From: an uncultured Clostridia bacterium
GTDB taxonomy: Bacteria > Bacillota > Clostridia > Oscillospirales > Acutalibacteraceae
Assembly: GCA_946493765.1 (NCBI GenBank)
Contig: CAMMAZ010000001.1
Coordinates: 62,001 to 126,000 of the forward strand
DNA length: 64,000 bases
Direction of reading: 5' to 3'
The translations under genes and the position numbers were made by a program. This document shows, piece by piece, positions 55,409-63,953 of this stretch (the stretch's first letter is position 1; each line of letters starts with the position of its first letter). Below the pieces are notes generated by a model. It was not told where the DNA came from. It did not search any database and worked only from the letters and a program-made list of their open reading frames with translations.

Positions 55409-57428
55409 ATTGATTTTCTCCTTTCGATAATTTTTGGAACAGCGCCGAATCGTTCAAATTCACCTTCTGTGCATTTTCGATCCATTCGATCTTAATTTCA
55501 CCGCTGTTTTTCAGTGTGATCAGATTTTCTTCCGATAAAATATCCAGCATCAATCGCAGCCGGCAGATATCCTGCGTTCCAAAGACTTTGCAAATTGTTC
55601 TTTCATCCCCGAAAATCTGTTTTTTGCGCCGGATAACACGATAAACCTCTCCCAATTCTTCGCGGGTCAGCGGCGGCATTTGCGGCGGCTGTCCGTTCAT
55701 CTGATACGCTTCATAGGCACGGATACCCGCAAAAACCGCTGTGTCATCCAACTTTGACGGCCGCATTTCCTTGATAATAACCGACAGGCTTTCCTGTCCG
55801 TTATATGTATTGACATCTAAGGTAACAGCAAAATCCGCAATGTCCCCAATGGTATATGAAAACTCTTCCTCTGTTTTAAAAAACAGCATGGCCGTGATCG
55901 CCGCATTGTCCCGGCGCAGTTCCAGCCGCAGATGTTTACCACCGCCGACCGGAACGATTCTTTGGATCTGCATCGCATAGAGTCCATAAACCGGCTGCTC
56001 GTTTCCCTGTCCAAACGGCTGCAAAAGCTGCTGCGCCAGGGCGTTGGAAACGGACAGGGCGGCAGGATTCAGCTTGCAGCACAATTCCAGCGGCAAAAAC
56101 GGCATCGGATGATATAGCGCCGCCGCTGCCGCTTGAATTTGTTGTATCAATTGGGGGAGCTGTTGTGCCGAAACTGTAATGCCGGCTGCCAGATCATGTC
56201 CGCCGAATTTGACCTCTTGCCCGCAGCTGTTTTTTAATATAGAATAGATCGAAACACCGGAATAACTGCGTGCCGAACCTTTGGCGATCCCGTCTTTTAT
56301 CGAAAAAACAATGCAGGGTTTGCCAAAACGCTGCATCAGTCTTGCCGCAACGATCCCTGTGACACCGTGATGCCAGTTTTCCCCGACCGCAATCAGAACC
56401 GGCGCAAACAAAACTTTCGGATCACCTTCAATAAACGCGATCGCCTCTTCACAAATTTCTGTTTCCTGTGTTTGCCGCTGCACATTCACTTCGCAAAGCC
56501 GTTCGGCATAAGCCGCTGCATCCTCCGAGGTTTGCGCCAGCAAAAGATCCATTGCAAGCTGCGGCGTCTGCATCCTGCCCGCAGCGTTCAGGCGCGGCGC
56601 AAGCGCAAAAGCGACTGCTCCTGCTGTCAGCAGGCCGTTTTTTATGCCCGCCGCCTCGATCAGTGCGCATAAACCTTTGTTTTGCATGTGTTTGAGCCCG
56701 AATTTAACGATCATCCGGTTGTCCATGCGCAGCGGCATCACATCGGCAATCGTGCCGACGGTGACCAAATCCGCGTAATCCGGCAGCATTTCTTCGCAGG
56801 AAACCCCTGCGATCGCGCAGGCAGTCAAAAAAGCAACGCCGACGCCCGCATAGTCGGTGAAATCACAAAAGCAGTCTTCCCGTTTGGGATCGACCACTGC
56901 AACCGCGTCCGGCAGTTCTTGCGGCGGCAGATGATGGTCGGTGACAACGGTATCGATACCGAGCGAATTGGCATAAGCGATCTCTTCAACCGCCGCTATG
57001 CCGTTGTCCACTGTGATGATCAGTGAAACACCGGCGGCTTTCAACATATCGATCGCATCTTTCGACATGCCGTAGCCCTCATCCCGCGTCGGCACATGAT
57101 AGCGCACGTTGGCGCCAAGATCGGATAAAACGGAATACATCAATGCGGTGGACGTCACCCCGTCGGCATCATAATCGCCGAAAACGGCGATGGATTCATC
57201 TGTCTGCAATGCCTTTTGCACACGTTCGACCGCTTTGTCCATATCCGGAAGTGAAAACGGATCCGGCAGATCGATTTCAAAGGATAAAAATTCATCCGCC
57301 TCCATCGGGTCTTCGATTCCTCTGGCGCACAGCAAAAACGCGGTAAAATGATTCAAATCGCATTCCTGCGCCAATTCCACCGCTTTTTGCTTATCGACCT
57401 GTTTTAGTGTCCACGCTTTGATTGCCAT
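55398..57428 (-). CDS. recJ: Single-stranded-DNA exonuclease RecJ
   Basis: RecJ degrades 5' single strands in repair and recombination. DHH motifs GDYDADGVTS, VTVDNGIA and VVTDHHLPP lie at ~80-160. DHHA1 shows GVTGIVAARLM and GGHDLAAG, and an OB domain (~455-560) precedes a C-terminal winged-helix-like tail typical of Firmicutes RecJ (676 residues in total). Confidence 0.95.
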   Translation of the reverse strand: MAIKAWTLKQVDKQKAVELAQECDLNHFTAFLLCARGIEDPMEADEFLSFEIDLPDPFSLPDMDKAVERVQKALQTDESIAVFGDYDADGVTSTALMYSVLSDLGANVRYHVPTRDEGYGMSKDAIDMLKAAGVSLIITVDNGIAAVEEIAYANSLGIDTVVTDHHLPPQELPDAVAVVDPKREDCFCDFTDYAGVGVAFLTACAIAGVSCEEMLPDYADLVTVGTIADVMPLRMDNRMIVKFGLKHMQNKGLCALIEAAGIKNGLLTAGAVAFALAPRLNAAGRMQTPQLAMDLLLAQTSEDAAAYAERLCEVNVQRQTQETEICEEAIAFIEGDPKVLFAPVLIAVGENWHHGVTGIVAARLMQRFGKPCIVFSIKDGIAKGSARSYSGVSIYSILKNSCGQEVKFGGHDLAAGITVSAQQLPQLIQQIQAAAAALYHPMPFLPLELCCKLNPAALSVSNALAQQLLQPFGQGNEQPVYGLYAMQIQRIVPVGGGKHLRLELRRDNAAITAMLFFKTEEEFSYTIGDIADFAVTLDVNTYNGQESLSVIIKEMRPSKLDDTAVFAGIRAYEAYQMNGQPPQMPPLTREELGEVYRVIRRKKQIFGDERTICKVFGTQDICRLRLMLDILSEENLITLKNSGEIKIEWIENAQKVNLNDSALFQKLSKGENQYAV

Positions 57429-57434
57429 ATGATT

Positions 57435-58520
57435 TTAATCCTCGATTATCCTTTCCATCGTTGGAGAAACCGACAGCAGCGGCATATCCACCATAACAAA
57501 ATCTCCCGGCTTGATACCGCTGTTTTTGACGTCGATCAATGTATACTGATTGCCGATCCTGCCGAGCACCGGCAGCTTTTGTCCGTTAAAATCAACGACC
57601 GGCTGTTTTTTATAATTTCTAACGGCAGACAGCCAATTTCGCAAAATGTCTTTGATATAAAAATTGTCGTCCCGGTGGCAAATGCCGAATCCATGGTGGT
57701 AACCAAGCTGGATCACAGCCGCCGTTGTATCCGCCGGACAATGATATAGCATGGAATAGCCGGATGTGTCGCCTTTTTTCAAATTTGCAATATCGACGAC
57801 CGGCGCTTTGACCTTGCCGATTTTTTTCAGCGGCACTGGGGACGAAACGCTGATCCGCCCGGTCAATGCGGAACCGATCCGCACCGCGTCCAATCTTGCA
57901 TTTTCAAATCGCAGCGCTGCGGCGGAATTGGCAATATGCTTCATTCCCACCTGCACGCCGTTCTTTTGCAGCAGCTCCACGACCGCCATAAACCGGCCAT
58001 ATTGCAAAGCCGTGTTTTGATTACCCTTTTCAAAGGAAGCGGCAAAATGCGAATAAATTCCCTCGAATGCAATACCCTCCACGTCATAAATCGACCGAAT
58101 GGCATCCAATTCCGACCAACGCAGACCAAACCGGCCCATACCGGTGTTGATCTTCACATGCGCACGCACCGGGATCCCATTTGCAGCCGTGACTACAAAC
58201 CTGGCGTTTTCCACGTTCGTGACTGTTAAGATCACGTTATTTTCACACATTTTCTGCAATGTCTGCACATTTGCAACCGGCGCCATCAATAAAATATCGA
58301 CATCGTGATAGCCACATTCCCGAATCTGCAGCGCTTCTTCCGGTTCGGAAACGCCGAAAAAACGGATGCCGGCATCATACCACGCCCGGACAGCGATGTC
58401 GATACCGAGCCCATAGCCATTGCATTTGACAACCGCAATGATCGGTGTGTGCAGATAATCCCGCAGCATCACCGCATTATCCAGCAAATCCTGCCGGGAG
58501 ATCAGCAAACTGTTTCCCAT
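57435..58520 (-). CDS. Alanine racemase-like PLP enzyme
   Basis: This 361-residue fold-type III PLP enzyme has the Schiff-base lysine in AVVKCNGYGLG (usually AVVKANAYGHG), RAHVKINTGMGRFG, HIANSAAAL and a C-terminal beta domain with the catalytic-Tyr context GYSMLY (usually GYGxxY/F). It probably makes D-alanine, but changes around the Lys and Tyr motifs allow another amino acid such as serine. It lies 8 bp after a FemX-like gene, which suggests work on peptidoglycan peptides. Confidence 0.8.
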   Translation of the reverse strand: MGNSLLISRQDLLDNAVMLRDYLHTPIIAVVKCNGYGLGIDIAVRAWYDAGIRFFGVSEPEEALQIRECGYHDVDILLMAPVANVQTLQKMCENNVILTVTNVENARFVVTAANGIPVRAHVKINTGMGRFGLRWSELDAIRSIYDVEGIAFEGIYSHFAASFEKGNQNTALQYGRFMAVVELLQKNGVQVGMKHIANSAAALRFENARLDAVRIGSALTGRISVSSPVPLKKIGKVKAPVVDIANLKKGDTSGYSMLYHCPADTTAAVIQLGYHHGFGICHRDDNFYIKDILRNWLSAVRNYKKQPVVDFNGQKLPVLGRIGNQYTLIDVKNSGIKPGDFVMVDMPLLSVSPTMERIIED

Positions 58521-58527
58521 GTCTTCC

Positions 58528-59550
58528 CTACCTCAATATTTTTTGTCCCACATCTACCATTTTTTTGACCAAAGGTTTAAACACAATTTCCGCTTCTCCC
58601 GCAAATTCGACCAATTCACCGGAAAAACCCTTTTTGAAACGATACAGGCCATACAACGGATTATCCTCGCTTAAATCGCCGGAAACACCGCGAAAATCAT
58701 AGATCCGGCAATGTTTTTCGACCGCCCACTGGATCATGCGCCACTGCAAAAGGTAGTTGGGCATGGTGTTGCGGTGGGCGTTGGAGCTTGCGCCGTATAG
58801 ATACCAAACCTTATCGCCGTAATAAATCGCGATGGTGCCGGAGATGATCTCTCCGTTCAGCTCCGCAACATAAAGCCGCAGATTTTCCGGATGCATCACG
58901 TCATACATATGTTCAAAATACCACAACGGACGGATACCGAAATGATCCCGTTCTCCCGTTTCCACCATGATCTCATGAAACCGGGGCAAATCCTCCCTGG
59001 TGCCCAGGCGAACCGTCACGCCCTTACGTTCCGCCAATCGGATATTATAACGTGTTTTGGAGTGGAACGCGCTGAAAATCTCCTCTTCCGTTTTATTTTC
59101 AATGTTCAGGCGGAAAACAAAGTTCGGCTGCACACCGTCGAAGTTCTTGCCGGCAGGCAACAGTGTCAGCCCCGCATACCGTGCAGAATTTTTGTAGTTT
59201 TCGTCGTCTGCGCGATAACCGGGATCACAGCGAAAAATATAGCCGCGGCGTTCTTTCGCCACCTGCCTTGCAGCGTCGATTAAGTCTTTGAACGCTTCTT
59301 TATTATCCGTATCGCAAACCGGTCCGCGCGGCGCATATAAATAGTAATATGGCAGATGCGGCACTTTGCGGATCAGCAGCAGCATGCTGCCGCGCACTCT
59401 TCCTTTTTCATCACGGCTCAAAACACGCACGCTGTCCCAATCCTTTTTCACTTTCGCCCAAACGCTGGCCTGCAAAAAATTTCCGTCCGGATGAGAGGAA
59501 GCGTATTGTTCATAAGCGTCCTGTGTCTGCTCCGTCACAAATTCATACAT
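58528..59550 (-). CDS. FemABX-family peptidoglycan aminoacyltransferase
   Basis: This 340-residue protein has the duplicated GNAT fold of Fem ligases: NFLQASVWAKVKKDW, LYAPRGPVCD, FHSKTRYNIRLAERKGVTVR and YLLQWRMIQWAVEKHCRIYDFRGV plus LYRFKKGFSGE. Such enzymes add an amino acid from aminoacyl-tRNA to lipid II interpeptide bridges. ATG 59550 follows AAGGAGAC. Pairing with the racemase-like gene is unusual and may hint at the bridge residue. Confidence 0.88.
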   Translation of the reverse strand: MYEFVTEQTQDAYEQYASSHPDGNFLQASVWAKVKKDWDSVRVLSRDEKGRVRGSMLLLIRKVPHLPYYYLYAPRGPVCDTDNKEAFKDLIDAARQVAKERRGYIFRCDPGYRADDENYKNSARYAGLTLLPAGKNFDGVQPNFVFRLNIENKTEEEIFSAFHSKTRYNIRLAERKGVTVRLGTREDLPRFHEIMVETGERDHFGIRPLWYFEHMYDVMHPENLRLYVAELNGEIISGTIAIYYGDKVWYLYGASSNAHRNTMPNYLLQWRMIQWAVEKHCRIYDFRGVSGDLSEDNPLYGLYRFKKGFSGELVEFAGEAEIVFKPLVKKMVDVGQKILR

Positions 59551-59666
59551 TATTTTTGTCTCCTTTAAACATTTTTTATCGACACAAACATATACTGATA
59601 TTACGATATTGCCGCTGCACTGCACGGTCAAACCGTGCTTTGTGTCTTCGGGAAAGGTCGATTATT

Positions 59667-60536
59667 ATGATTCTCAGCTTGAAAAACATGCGCAGCTGTC
59701 TGTTGCTTTTTTTATGCTGCGGCATTTTATTCGCAACCGCCGCGGGGATGACCTCCCTGCACAGCAGCGCCGAAAAGGGCGGCGTACAGCTGCCGATTTT
59801 GATGTATCACCATATTTTGAAAGACACATCCAAACAAAATAAATACACGATCAGCCCCAAAGAATTTGAAAGCGACCTGCAATATATCAAAGAAAACGGC
59901 TATAAAACCGTTACCGTGCAAAATCTGATCGATTACTGTGAAAACGGCAAAGCTTTACCGGAAAAACCCATCATGATCACTTTTGACGACGGCTACGAAA
60001 GTGTCTACGCTTACGCGGTACCGTTACTGCGCGAGTATGAAATGTGCGCCGTTGTAAACATTATCGGTAAATACACAGACCTTTATTCCGAATCGGATGA
60101 TCACAGTGTGAATTACACGCATATCACCTGGGAACAGCTGAAAGCCTGCCTGGAAGACGGAACACTGGAAGTGGCAAGCCACACCTATGACATGCATACC
60201 AATCAAGACGGCAGAAACGGCATTAAAAAGAAAAAGTCGGAATCCGACAGCGAATACCGCAAAGCCATTACCGAAGACTTAACACAGCTGCAAAACAGAG
60301 CGCAGGAAATGCTTGGCGTTCAGCCAGTCGCCTTTGCCTATCCTTTCGGTCAGATTTCCAAGGAAACGCTGCCGATTTTAAAGGAAATCGGATTCAAAGC
60401 AGTGTTCTGCTGTTGGGAAAAGGTCAATGTTTTAACAGGCGACAGTGAAGAACTTTACCATTTGAACCGATTCAATCGGCCGCACAATACTTCAACAAAA
60501 TCCTTCTTTGCATCCATAGAAAAACAAATGACCTAA
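59667..60536 (+). CDS. Secreted polysaccharide deacetylase (NodB type)
   Basis: A signal peptide (~7-28) leads to the NodB domain with LPILMYHH, catalytic/metal motif MITFDDGY and SHTYDMH, then FAYPFGQ. The enzyme would remove acetyl groups from a wall or capsule polymer. It is 289 residues from ATG 59667; the same frame is open 106 codons upstream but that part is antisense to the Fem gene. It is divergent from that gene. Confidence 0.9.
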   Translation: MILSLKNMRSCLLLFLCCGILFATAAGMTSLHSSAEKGGVQLPILMYHHILKDTSKQNKYTISPKEFESDLQYIKENGYKTVTVQNLIDYCENGKALPEKPIMITFDDGYESVYAYAVPLLREYEMCAVVNIIGKYTDLYSESDDHSVNYTHITWEQLKACLEDGTLEVASHTYDMHTNQDGRNGIKKKKSESDSEYRKAITEDLTQLQNRAQEMLGVQPVAFAYPFGQISKETLPILKEIGFKAVFCCWEKVNVLTGDSEELYHLNRFNRPHNTSTKSFFASIEKQMT

Positions 60537-60621
60537 TACATTTTAGAATACCATTTTTTTCGCATTTTTGCAATGGATTTTTAAATATTTTTAAAAAAAT
60601 CTAAAAAGCTTTTAAAAAGCA

Positions 60622-60650
60622 TTGACTGTTGTGTATTTATCGGGTAAAAT
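60622..60650 (+). promoter_or_regulatory. Promoter of the DUF1292 gene
   Basis: TTGACT (60622-60627), a 17-bp spacer, TAAAAT (60645-60650). Confidence 0.86.
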
Positions 60651-60680
60651 AAAGATACAAACAGCAAAGGAGCCAAGCCA

Positions 60681-60974
60681 ATGCAGGATGAATACAGTCC
60701 GGATCTGATTTCCCTTTCGGATGAAGAAGGCAATGAGTATAATTTTGAAGTGTTGGACGCCATTGAAACAGATGACGGCAGATATGTTGCACTGACACCG
60801 GCCGCGGATGCGGAAGATATCATGGCGGACGACGGCAGCCTGATCATCATGAAAGCGATTGAAGAAGACGGAGAAAATTATTTTGAAGAAATCGAAGATG
60901 ACGACGAATATGAAACGGTTGCAGACATGTTTGTCAGCCGATTGCAGGATTTCTTTGAGATCGACGAACAATAA
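60681..60974 (+). CDS. DUF1292 protein
   Basis: This 97-residue, strongly acidic protein follows the DUF1292 (YrzB) pattern: SLSDEEGNEYNFEVLDAIE, YVALTPA, SLIIMKA and a Glu/Asp-rich EEIEDDDEYETV stretch. The family's function is unknown. ATG 60681 follows AAAGGAG. A structured RNA begins about 8 nt after its stop and might share its promoter. Confidence 0.88.
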   Translation: MQDEYSPDLISLSDEEGNEYNFEVLDAIETDDGRYVALTPAADAEDIMADDGSLIIMKAIEEDGENYFEEIEDDDEYETVADMFVSRLQDFFEIDEQ

Positions 60975-60981
60975 TAGATTT

Positions 60982-61184
60982 GCCTGCCCTGTGCGTGTAT
61001 TGACAGCGCTCATATAACCCTACAACGAATATTCGGGAGTTCGGCCTCCGGCGGCGGGTCCTGCAGGCCTCCCCGTTTCTTTGGAAGCGGGACGTTGGAA
61101 GCGCAAAACCGCTGGGAGAACACCCACCTGCCAATTTGCAGGTTATCATTTCGCGTTGTTTTTACGGCAGGGCGGGGTTTTTTT
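60982..61184 (+). ncRNA. Structured ~200-nt RNA, candidate 6S RNA
   Basis: CCTGCCCTG (60982-60990) pairs with CAGGGCGGG near 61165-61177, just before T7. Further in, ACAACG pairs with CGTTGT, CTCCGGCGG with CCGCTGGGAG, and CCCGTTTC with GAAGCGGG as the apical stem. ACCTGC CAATTT GCAGGT forms a side hairpin on the 3' strand. One long hairpin, a large central bubble with a 3'-side hairpin and ~200 nt are the hallmarks of Firmicute 6S RNA. No good own promoter was found, and no open frame fits. Confidence 0.5.
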
Positions 61185-61194
61185 AACAAAATAA

Positions 61195-61236
61195 CCAAAA
61201 ACACAGGTTGATTTTCTCATCCTGTGTTTTTGATTT
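61195..61236 (+). terminator. Second hairpin after the structured RNA
   Basis: AAAAACACAGG pairs with CCTGTGTTTTT and runs into GATTTT; a terminator ahead of the GH16 promoter. Confidence 0.8.
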
Positions 61237-61240
61237 TCTA

Positions 61241-61269
61241 TTGAAAAAATGGAAATTTTCCTGTATAGT
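61241..61269 (+). promoter_or_regulatory. Promoter of the GH16 gene
   Basis: TTGAAA (61241-61246), a 17-bp spacer, TATAGT (61264-61269). Confidence 0.85.
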
Positions 61270-61292
61270 ATAAGGCAGGAAAGGAAGGGTGA

Positions 61293-62162
61293 TTGATTTT
61301 GAAAAAAGTTATTTTGATTTTATTATGTTTTTGTCTTACCTTGTGTTCGGCGGCGTGCGGGGACGCGCAGAATGATGCAGCGGACACAACAACCGCGGCG
61401 GACACAACGACAAGCGATGGATATAAACTCGTGTTTTCCGAGGAGTTCGACGGCGATTCGCTCAACACCGATATCTGGGGCTATGAAATCGGCTTTATCC
61501 GCAACAACGAACCGCAGTATTATACCGACCGGCCGGAAAATGTGTCGGTGCGGGACGGCAATTTGGTGATCACCTGCCAACAGGAGAATTACATTGCGGA
61601 CGACGGTACCCCCGCCTCTTTCACTTCCGGCAGCGTCAACACCCAAAAAGGATATTCTTTCACCTATGGAAAAATTGAAATGCGCGCAAAGCTCCCTGTC
61701 AGCGAATGTGAGGCCTGCTGGCCTGCGTTCTGGCTGCTCGGTGTAAATGAAGGATGGCCATATGGCGGCGAGATCGACATTGTGGAGATGTATGGCACCA
61801 ATTACAACCGTTATGAAGCGAATATCCACTGGTCGGATCCTTCGTTGTCGGATGAATATGGCGGACACGTTCACTTTTACTCGCCTGCCATTGGTCGTCA
61901 AATTGCAAAAGAATTAAGCGAACCGCTTGGAAATGATTGGCACACCTATGGTATGGAATGGGATGAACAAAAAATGGAATTTTTCTTTGACGGTGAATCC
62001 ATCGGATCCTTTGATATTACCGGTGCGGAGATGACCGAGTTGCACACCCCGCAATATATTCTTTTGAATCTTGCGCTCACGCAAGAAGGTGATACCACAC
62101 CGCTTTATAACGGTGAAAAATTGGAATATCTGATCGATTATGTGCGGGTTTATCAAAAATAA
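61293..62162 (+). CDS. GH16 beta-glucanase-like lipoprotein
   Basis: This 289-residue protein has a lipobox-type signal (LCSAAC, Cys ~22), a Thr/Ala/Asp linker, and a GH16 domain (~45-288) with the catalytic motif GEIDIVEMYG (ExDxxE). FSEEFDG at the start and IDYVRVYQK at the end are typical. It would cut beta-1,3/1,4-glucans, at the cell surface. The start is TTG (61293 or 61299) after AAAGGAAGGG. Confidence 0.92.
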   Translation: MILKKVILILLCFCLTLCSAACGDAQNDAADTTTAADTTTSDGYKLVFSEEFDGDSLNTDIWGYEIGFIRNNEPQYYTDRPENVSVRDGNLVITCQQENYIADDGTPASFTSGSVNTQKGYSFTYGKIEMRAKLPVSECEACWPAFWLLGVNEGWPYGGEIDIVEMYGTNYNRYEANIHWSDPSLSDEYGGHVHFYSPAIGRQIAKELSEPLGNDWHTYGMEWDEQKMEFFFDGESIGSFDITGAEMTELHTPQYILLNLALTQEGDTTPLYNGEKLEYLIDYVRVYQK

Positions 62163-62177
62163 ATAGAAAGATTATTT

Positions 62178-62214
62178 TCAAAAGCTGGTTGCTAAAAAGG
62201 CGCCGGCTTTTATT
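62178..62214 (+). terminator. Terminator after the GH16 gene
   Basis: AAAAGCTGG and CCGGCTTTT pair around a ~14-nt loop, followed by ATTCTT. Confidence 0.7.
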
Positions 62215-62314
62215 CTTACTAAGAAACTTCTGTTACGATTATATAGTTTACAATTTATTCACAAACAGCCTTTCGATTATTGCTATAATATAGTAGGAAA
62301 ATTAAATAAAGTGA

Positions 62315-62409
62315 ACAAAGGCAAACTGTCAGAAATGGCAGGACGCAAAATCGTGGGCCTAAGGTCGTCCTTTTATAAAGGCGGCTATGGTTGCCAGACT
62401 GCTCCTTTA
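62315..62409 (+). ncRNA. Cyclic di-GMP-I (GEMM-I) riboswitch aptamer
   Basis: The GEMM-I core is clear: AAAGGCAAAC, the GAAA-type arm (CTGTCAGAAATGGCAG), GGACGCAAAATC, GGGCCTA and CTATGGTTGCCAGACTGC. P1 joins AAAGG(CA) with TG(CT)CCTTT. The extra pair region could also fit a cGAMP variant; the ligand base was not tested. A TATAAT at 62284-62289 lies at the proper distance upstream, with a poor -35. Confidence 0.9.
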
Positions 62410-62441
62410 TCTAAGTTTTGAATTTAGAGAGGAGTTTTTTT
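62402..62441 (+). terminator. Terminator/SD hairpin of the c-di-GMP riboswitch
   Basis: CTCCTTTATCTAA and TTTAGAGAGGAG pair, followed by T7. The 5' arm CTCCTTT is also the 3' strand of aptamer P1, and the 3' arm holds the ribosome site GAGAGGAG. Ligand binding should therefore prevent the terminator and open the gene (ON switch). Confidence 0.8.
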
Positions 62442-62442
62442 A

Positions 62443-63354
62443 ATGTTGAAAAAGAAGTGGTTCGCATCCGTTGTCACAGTGATTCTGGTGATTTCCTGCA
62501 TGTTGTCGGTCACACCGGTCTTAGCTTCAGCCGAACAAACTTTGGCACAGGTTTATATCCGCACGGACGGTAATCCTGTCGCTTATGATGAGGATCCGGA
62601 TGCCAGTGTCTATGATTTTAAAACACAAAGCTATTTAACAACCGCTGAAGCATGCTATAGTCTGGATGGTGTGGAGGATCGCCTTGTGCGTGTGCCCTCT
62701 ATCCCGGTTGAGGAAGGCAAGACCATTCTTTGGTATGAAATTGTAAAAGTAAACGGCAAATGGCGTCTGCATGGTGTCATCACCGATATAGAGACTGAAG
62801 ATCCGGATGTGGGAGAAGAGACAGGCAAAACGATCGAACTGGGAATCGTAACGCCTAAAAAAATGTCTGTTCGGTTTGAGGATGGAAAAATCTATCAAAG
62901 CGGCGACTCGCTGAAAATTGAGATCGGCAAGACCTACAAGTTCCAAATGTGTTCTAATAACTGGGACAATGATATTTATGATGATAACGGAAACGGTTTG
63001 TGCGGAACAGTAGTATACAGTGTGCGGGTTTCCAACCGCTACGACGAGCGCAGCTATGATGAAGACAGCAAGACATTTGTTCTTCCTAAAGGCGATCCGG
63101 TTCTTCGCACAGATGTCAACTCCTGCTTTATGGCTTATCGCTATCACTTCACCAAAGGCGATTACAATAAGCAGACCGGTATTGAAAATGTTGTGAATAC
63201 ACCGCTTGAAAGTCTTTCTGTGAACCTGCCGCTCGGTTCCACCATTTCCTCCGATGCTTATATCGACTACAACCAAATCGCATCGGCAAATGTATTTATC
63301 GAACGCGGCGAAGATTTGTCTTTGTCCTATACTGATTATTATTGGGAATATTAA
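62443..63354 (+). CDS. Secreted protein under c-di-GMP riboswitch control
   Basis: The 303-residue protein has a signal peptide (~1-28, ending LASAE) and no membrane anchor or sorting motif. A KTQSYLTTAEA region and a second half with GKTYKFQMCSNNWDN and NGNGLCGTVVYSVRVSNRYDE suggest beta-rich, possibly Ig- or adhesin-like domains, with a YWEY end. I do not recognise a family. Control by c-di-GMP suggests a surface/matrix role. Confidence 0.85.
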   Translation: MLKKKWFASVVTVILVISCMLSVTPVLASAEQTLAQVYIRTDGNPVAYDEDPDASVYDFKTQSYLTTAEACYSLDGVEDRLVRVPSIPVEEGKTILWYEIVKVNGKWRLHGVITDIETEDPDVGEETGKTIELGIVTPKKMSVRFEDGKIYQSGDSLKIEIGKTYKFQMCSNNWDNDIYDDNGNGLCGTVVYSVRVSNRYDERSYDEDSKTFVLPKGDPVLRTDVNSCFMAYRYHFTKGDYNKQTGIENVVNTPLESLSVNLPLGSTISSDAYIDYNQIASANVFIERGEDLSLSYTDYYWEY

Positions 63355-63365
63355 AGAAAAAGTAA

Positions 63366-63399
63366 CAAGGACCGGATCCAATGATCCGGTCCTTATCTT
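63366..63399. terminator. Bidirectional terminator
   Basis: AAGGACCGGATC CAAT GATCCGGTCCTT, T-rich at its end, between convergent genes. Confidence 0.88.
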
Positions 63400-63409
63400 T
63401 ATAAAAAAG

Positions 63410-63598
63410 TTATTTCATGCTGTTTTCATAAGATTCGATCATTTTCTTAACCATCTGACCGCCAACGGAACCAGCCTGACGCGAAGTCAGATCGCCGTTG
63501 TAACCATTCTTAAGATTAACGCCGACTTCAGAAGCAGCTTCCATCTTAAAACGGTCCAGAGCTTCTCTCGCCTGCGGCACTAAAGACTGTTTTGCCAT
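63410..63598 (-). CDS. Alpha/beta-type small acid-soluble spore protein
   Basis: SASP coat spore DNA and protect it from UV. This 62-residue protein has the family pattern: QAREALDRFKMEAASEVGV, with the germination-protease site at the Glu-Ala-Ala/Ser region, then SRQAGSVGGQMVKKMIESYE. ATG 63598 follows AAGGAG. Forespore sigma-G control is expected; no -10/-35 of that class was assigned. Confidence 0.95.
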   Translation of the reverse strand: MAKQSLVPQAREALDRFKMEAASEVGVNLKNGYNGDLTSRQAGSVGGQMVKKMIESYENSMK

Positions 63599-63757
63599 TT
63601 CTCTTTCACTCCTTTTTAAAAGGTTTATTTGCGTTTGCAATATTATTGTTATCGCTGCATTCTTTTTTATGATTAAAAAAAATTGGATTTTTAAAAGTTA
63701 ATTTCTTGTAAAAAAATGAATCCGGCGACGTTTTTCAAGCAACTATTTTGGGCAAAA

Positions 63758-63796
63758 ATAATGATGACAGACCAAAATCTCTGCCATCATTTTATT
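63758..63796 (-). terminator. Terminator of the 47-residue gene
   Basis: On the minus strand AATGATGGCAGA and TCTGTCATCATT pair (one mismatch) and run into ATTTTTG. Confidence 0.75.
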
Positions 63797-63809
63797 TTTG
63801 CAAATCTTT

Positions 63810-63953
63810 TTATTTTGCGTTATATTCTTCGGCAATCTTTTTCAACTGCTCCAAAGACTGAATTTCAACGCCGCTTTGCATGATCGTTTCCTGCACATAG
63901 CTTGGCAGCGAATCAAAAAACTGGCACAATTCTGCATTATTTTTAAAATCCAT
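63810..63953 (-). CDS. 47-residue conserved-looking small protein
   Basis: ATG 63953 follows AAAAGGGG at ~11 nt. The 47-residue product starts MDFKNNAELCQFF, has two likely helices (LCQFFDSLPSYVQETIM and LEQLKKIAEEYNAK) and no signal peptide. It is flanked by a good terminator. It is shorter than usual cut-offs and no family was recognised. It may be expressed with the adjacent spore protein gene or from a promoter beyond the window. Confidence 0.65.
   Translation of the reverse strand: MDFKNNAELCQFFDSLPSYVQETIMQSGVEIQSLEQLKKIAEEYNAK

Noticed and set aside
54884-55495. 203-codon plus-strand frame antisense to rel
   Set aside because: Shadow of the HD domain of rel; Arg/His/Phe-rich composition and no start context.
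61000-61018. TTGACA ... TATAAC as promoter of the structured RNA
   Set aside because: The two hexamers are only 7 bp apart, far too close for sigma-A.
61010-61190. RNase P RNA or cobalamin riboswitch as identity of the structured RNA
   Set aside because: The RNase P GAGGAAAGTCC and ACAGAA blocks and the cobalamin GCCACTG box are absent.
61323-61901. 192-codon minus-strand frame inside the GH16 gene
   Set aside because: The GH16 frame has the catalytic motif and a promoter; the antisense frame has neither.
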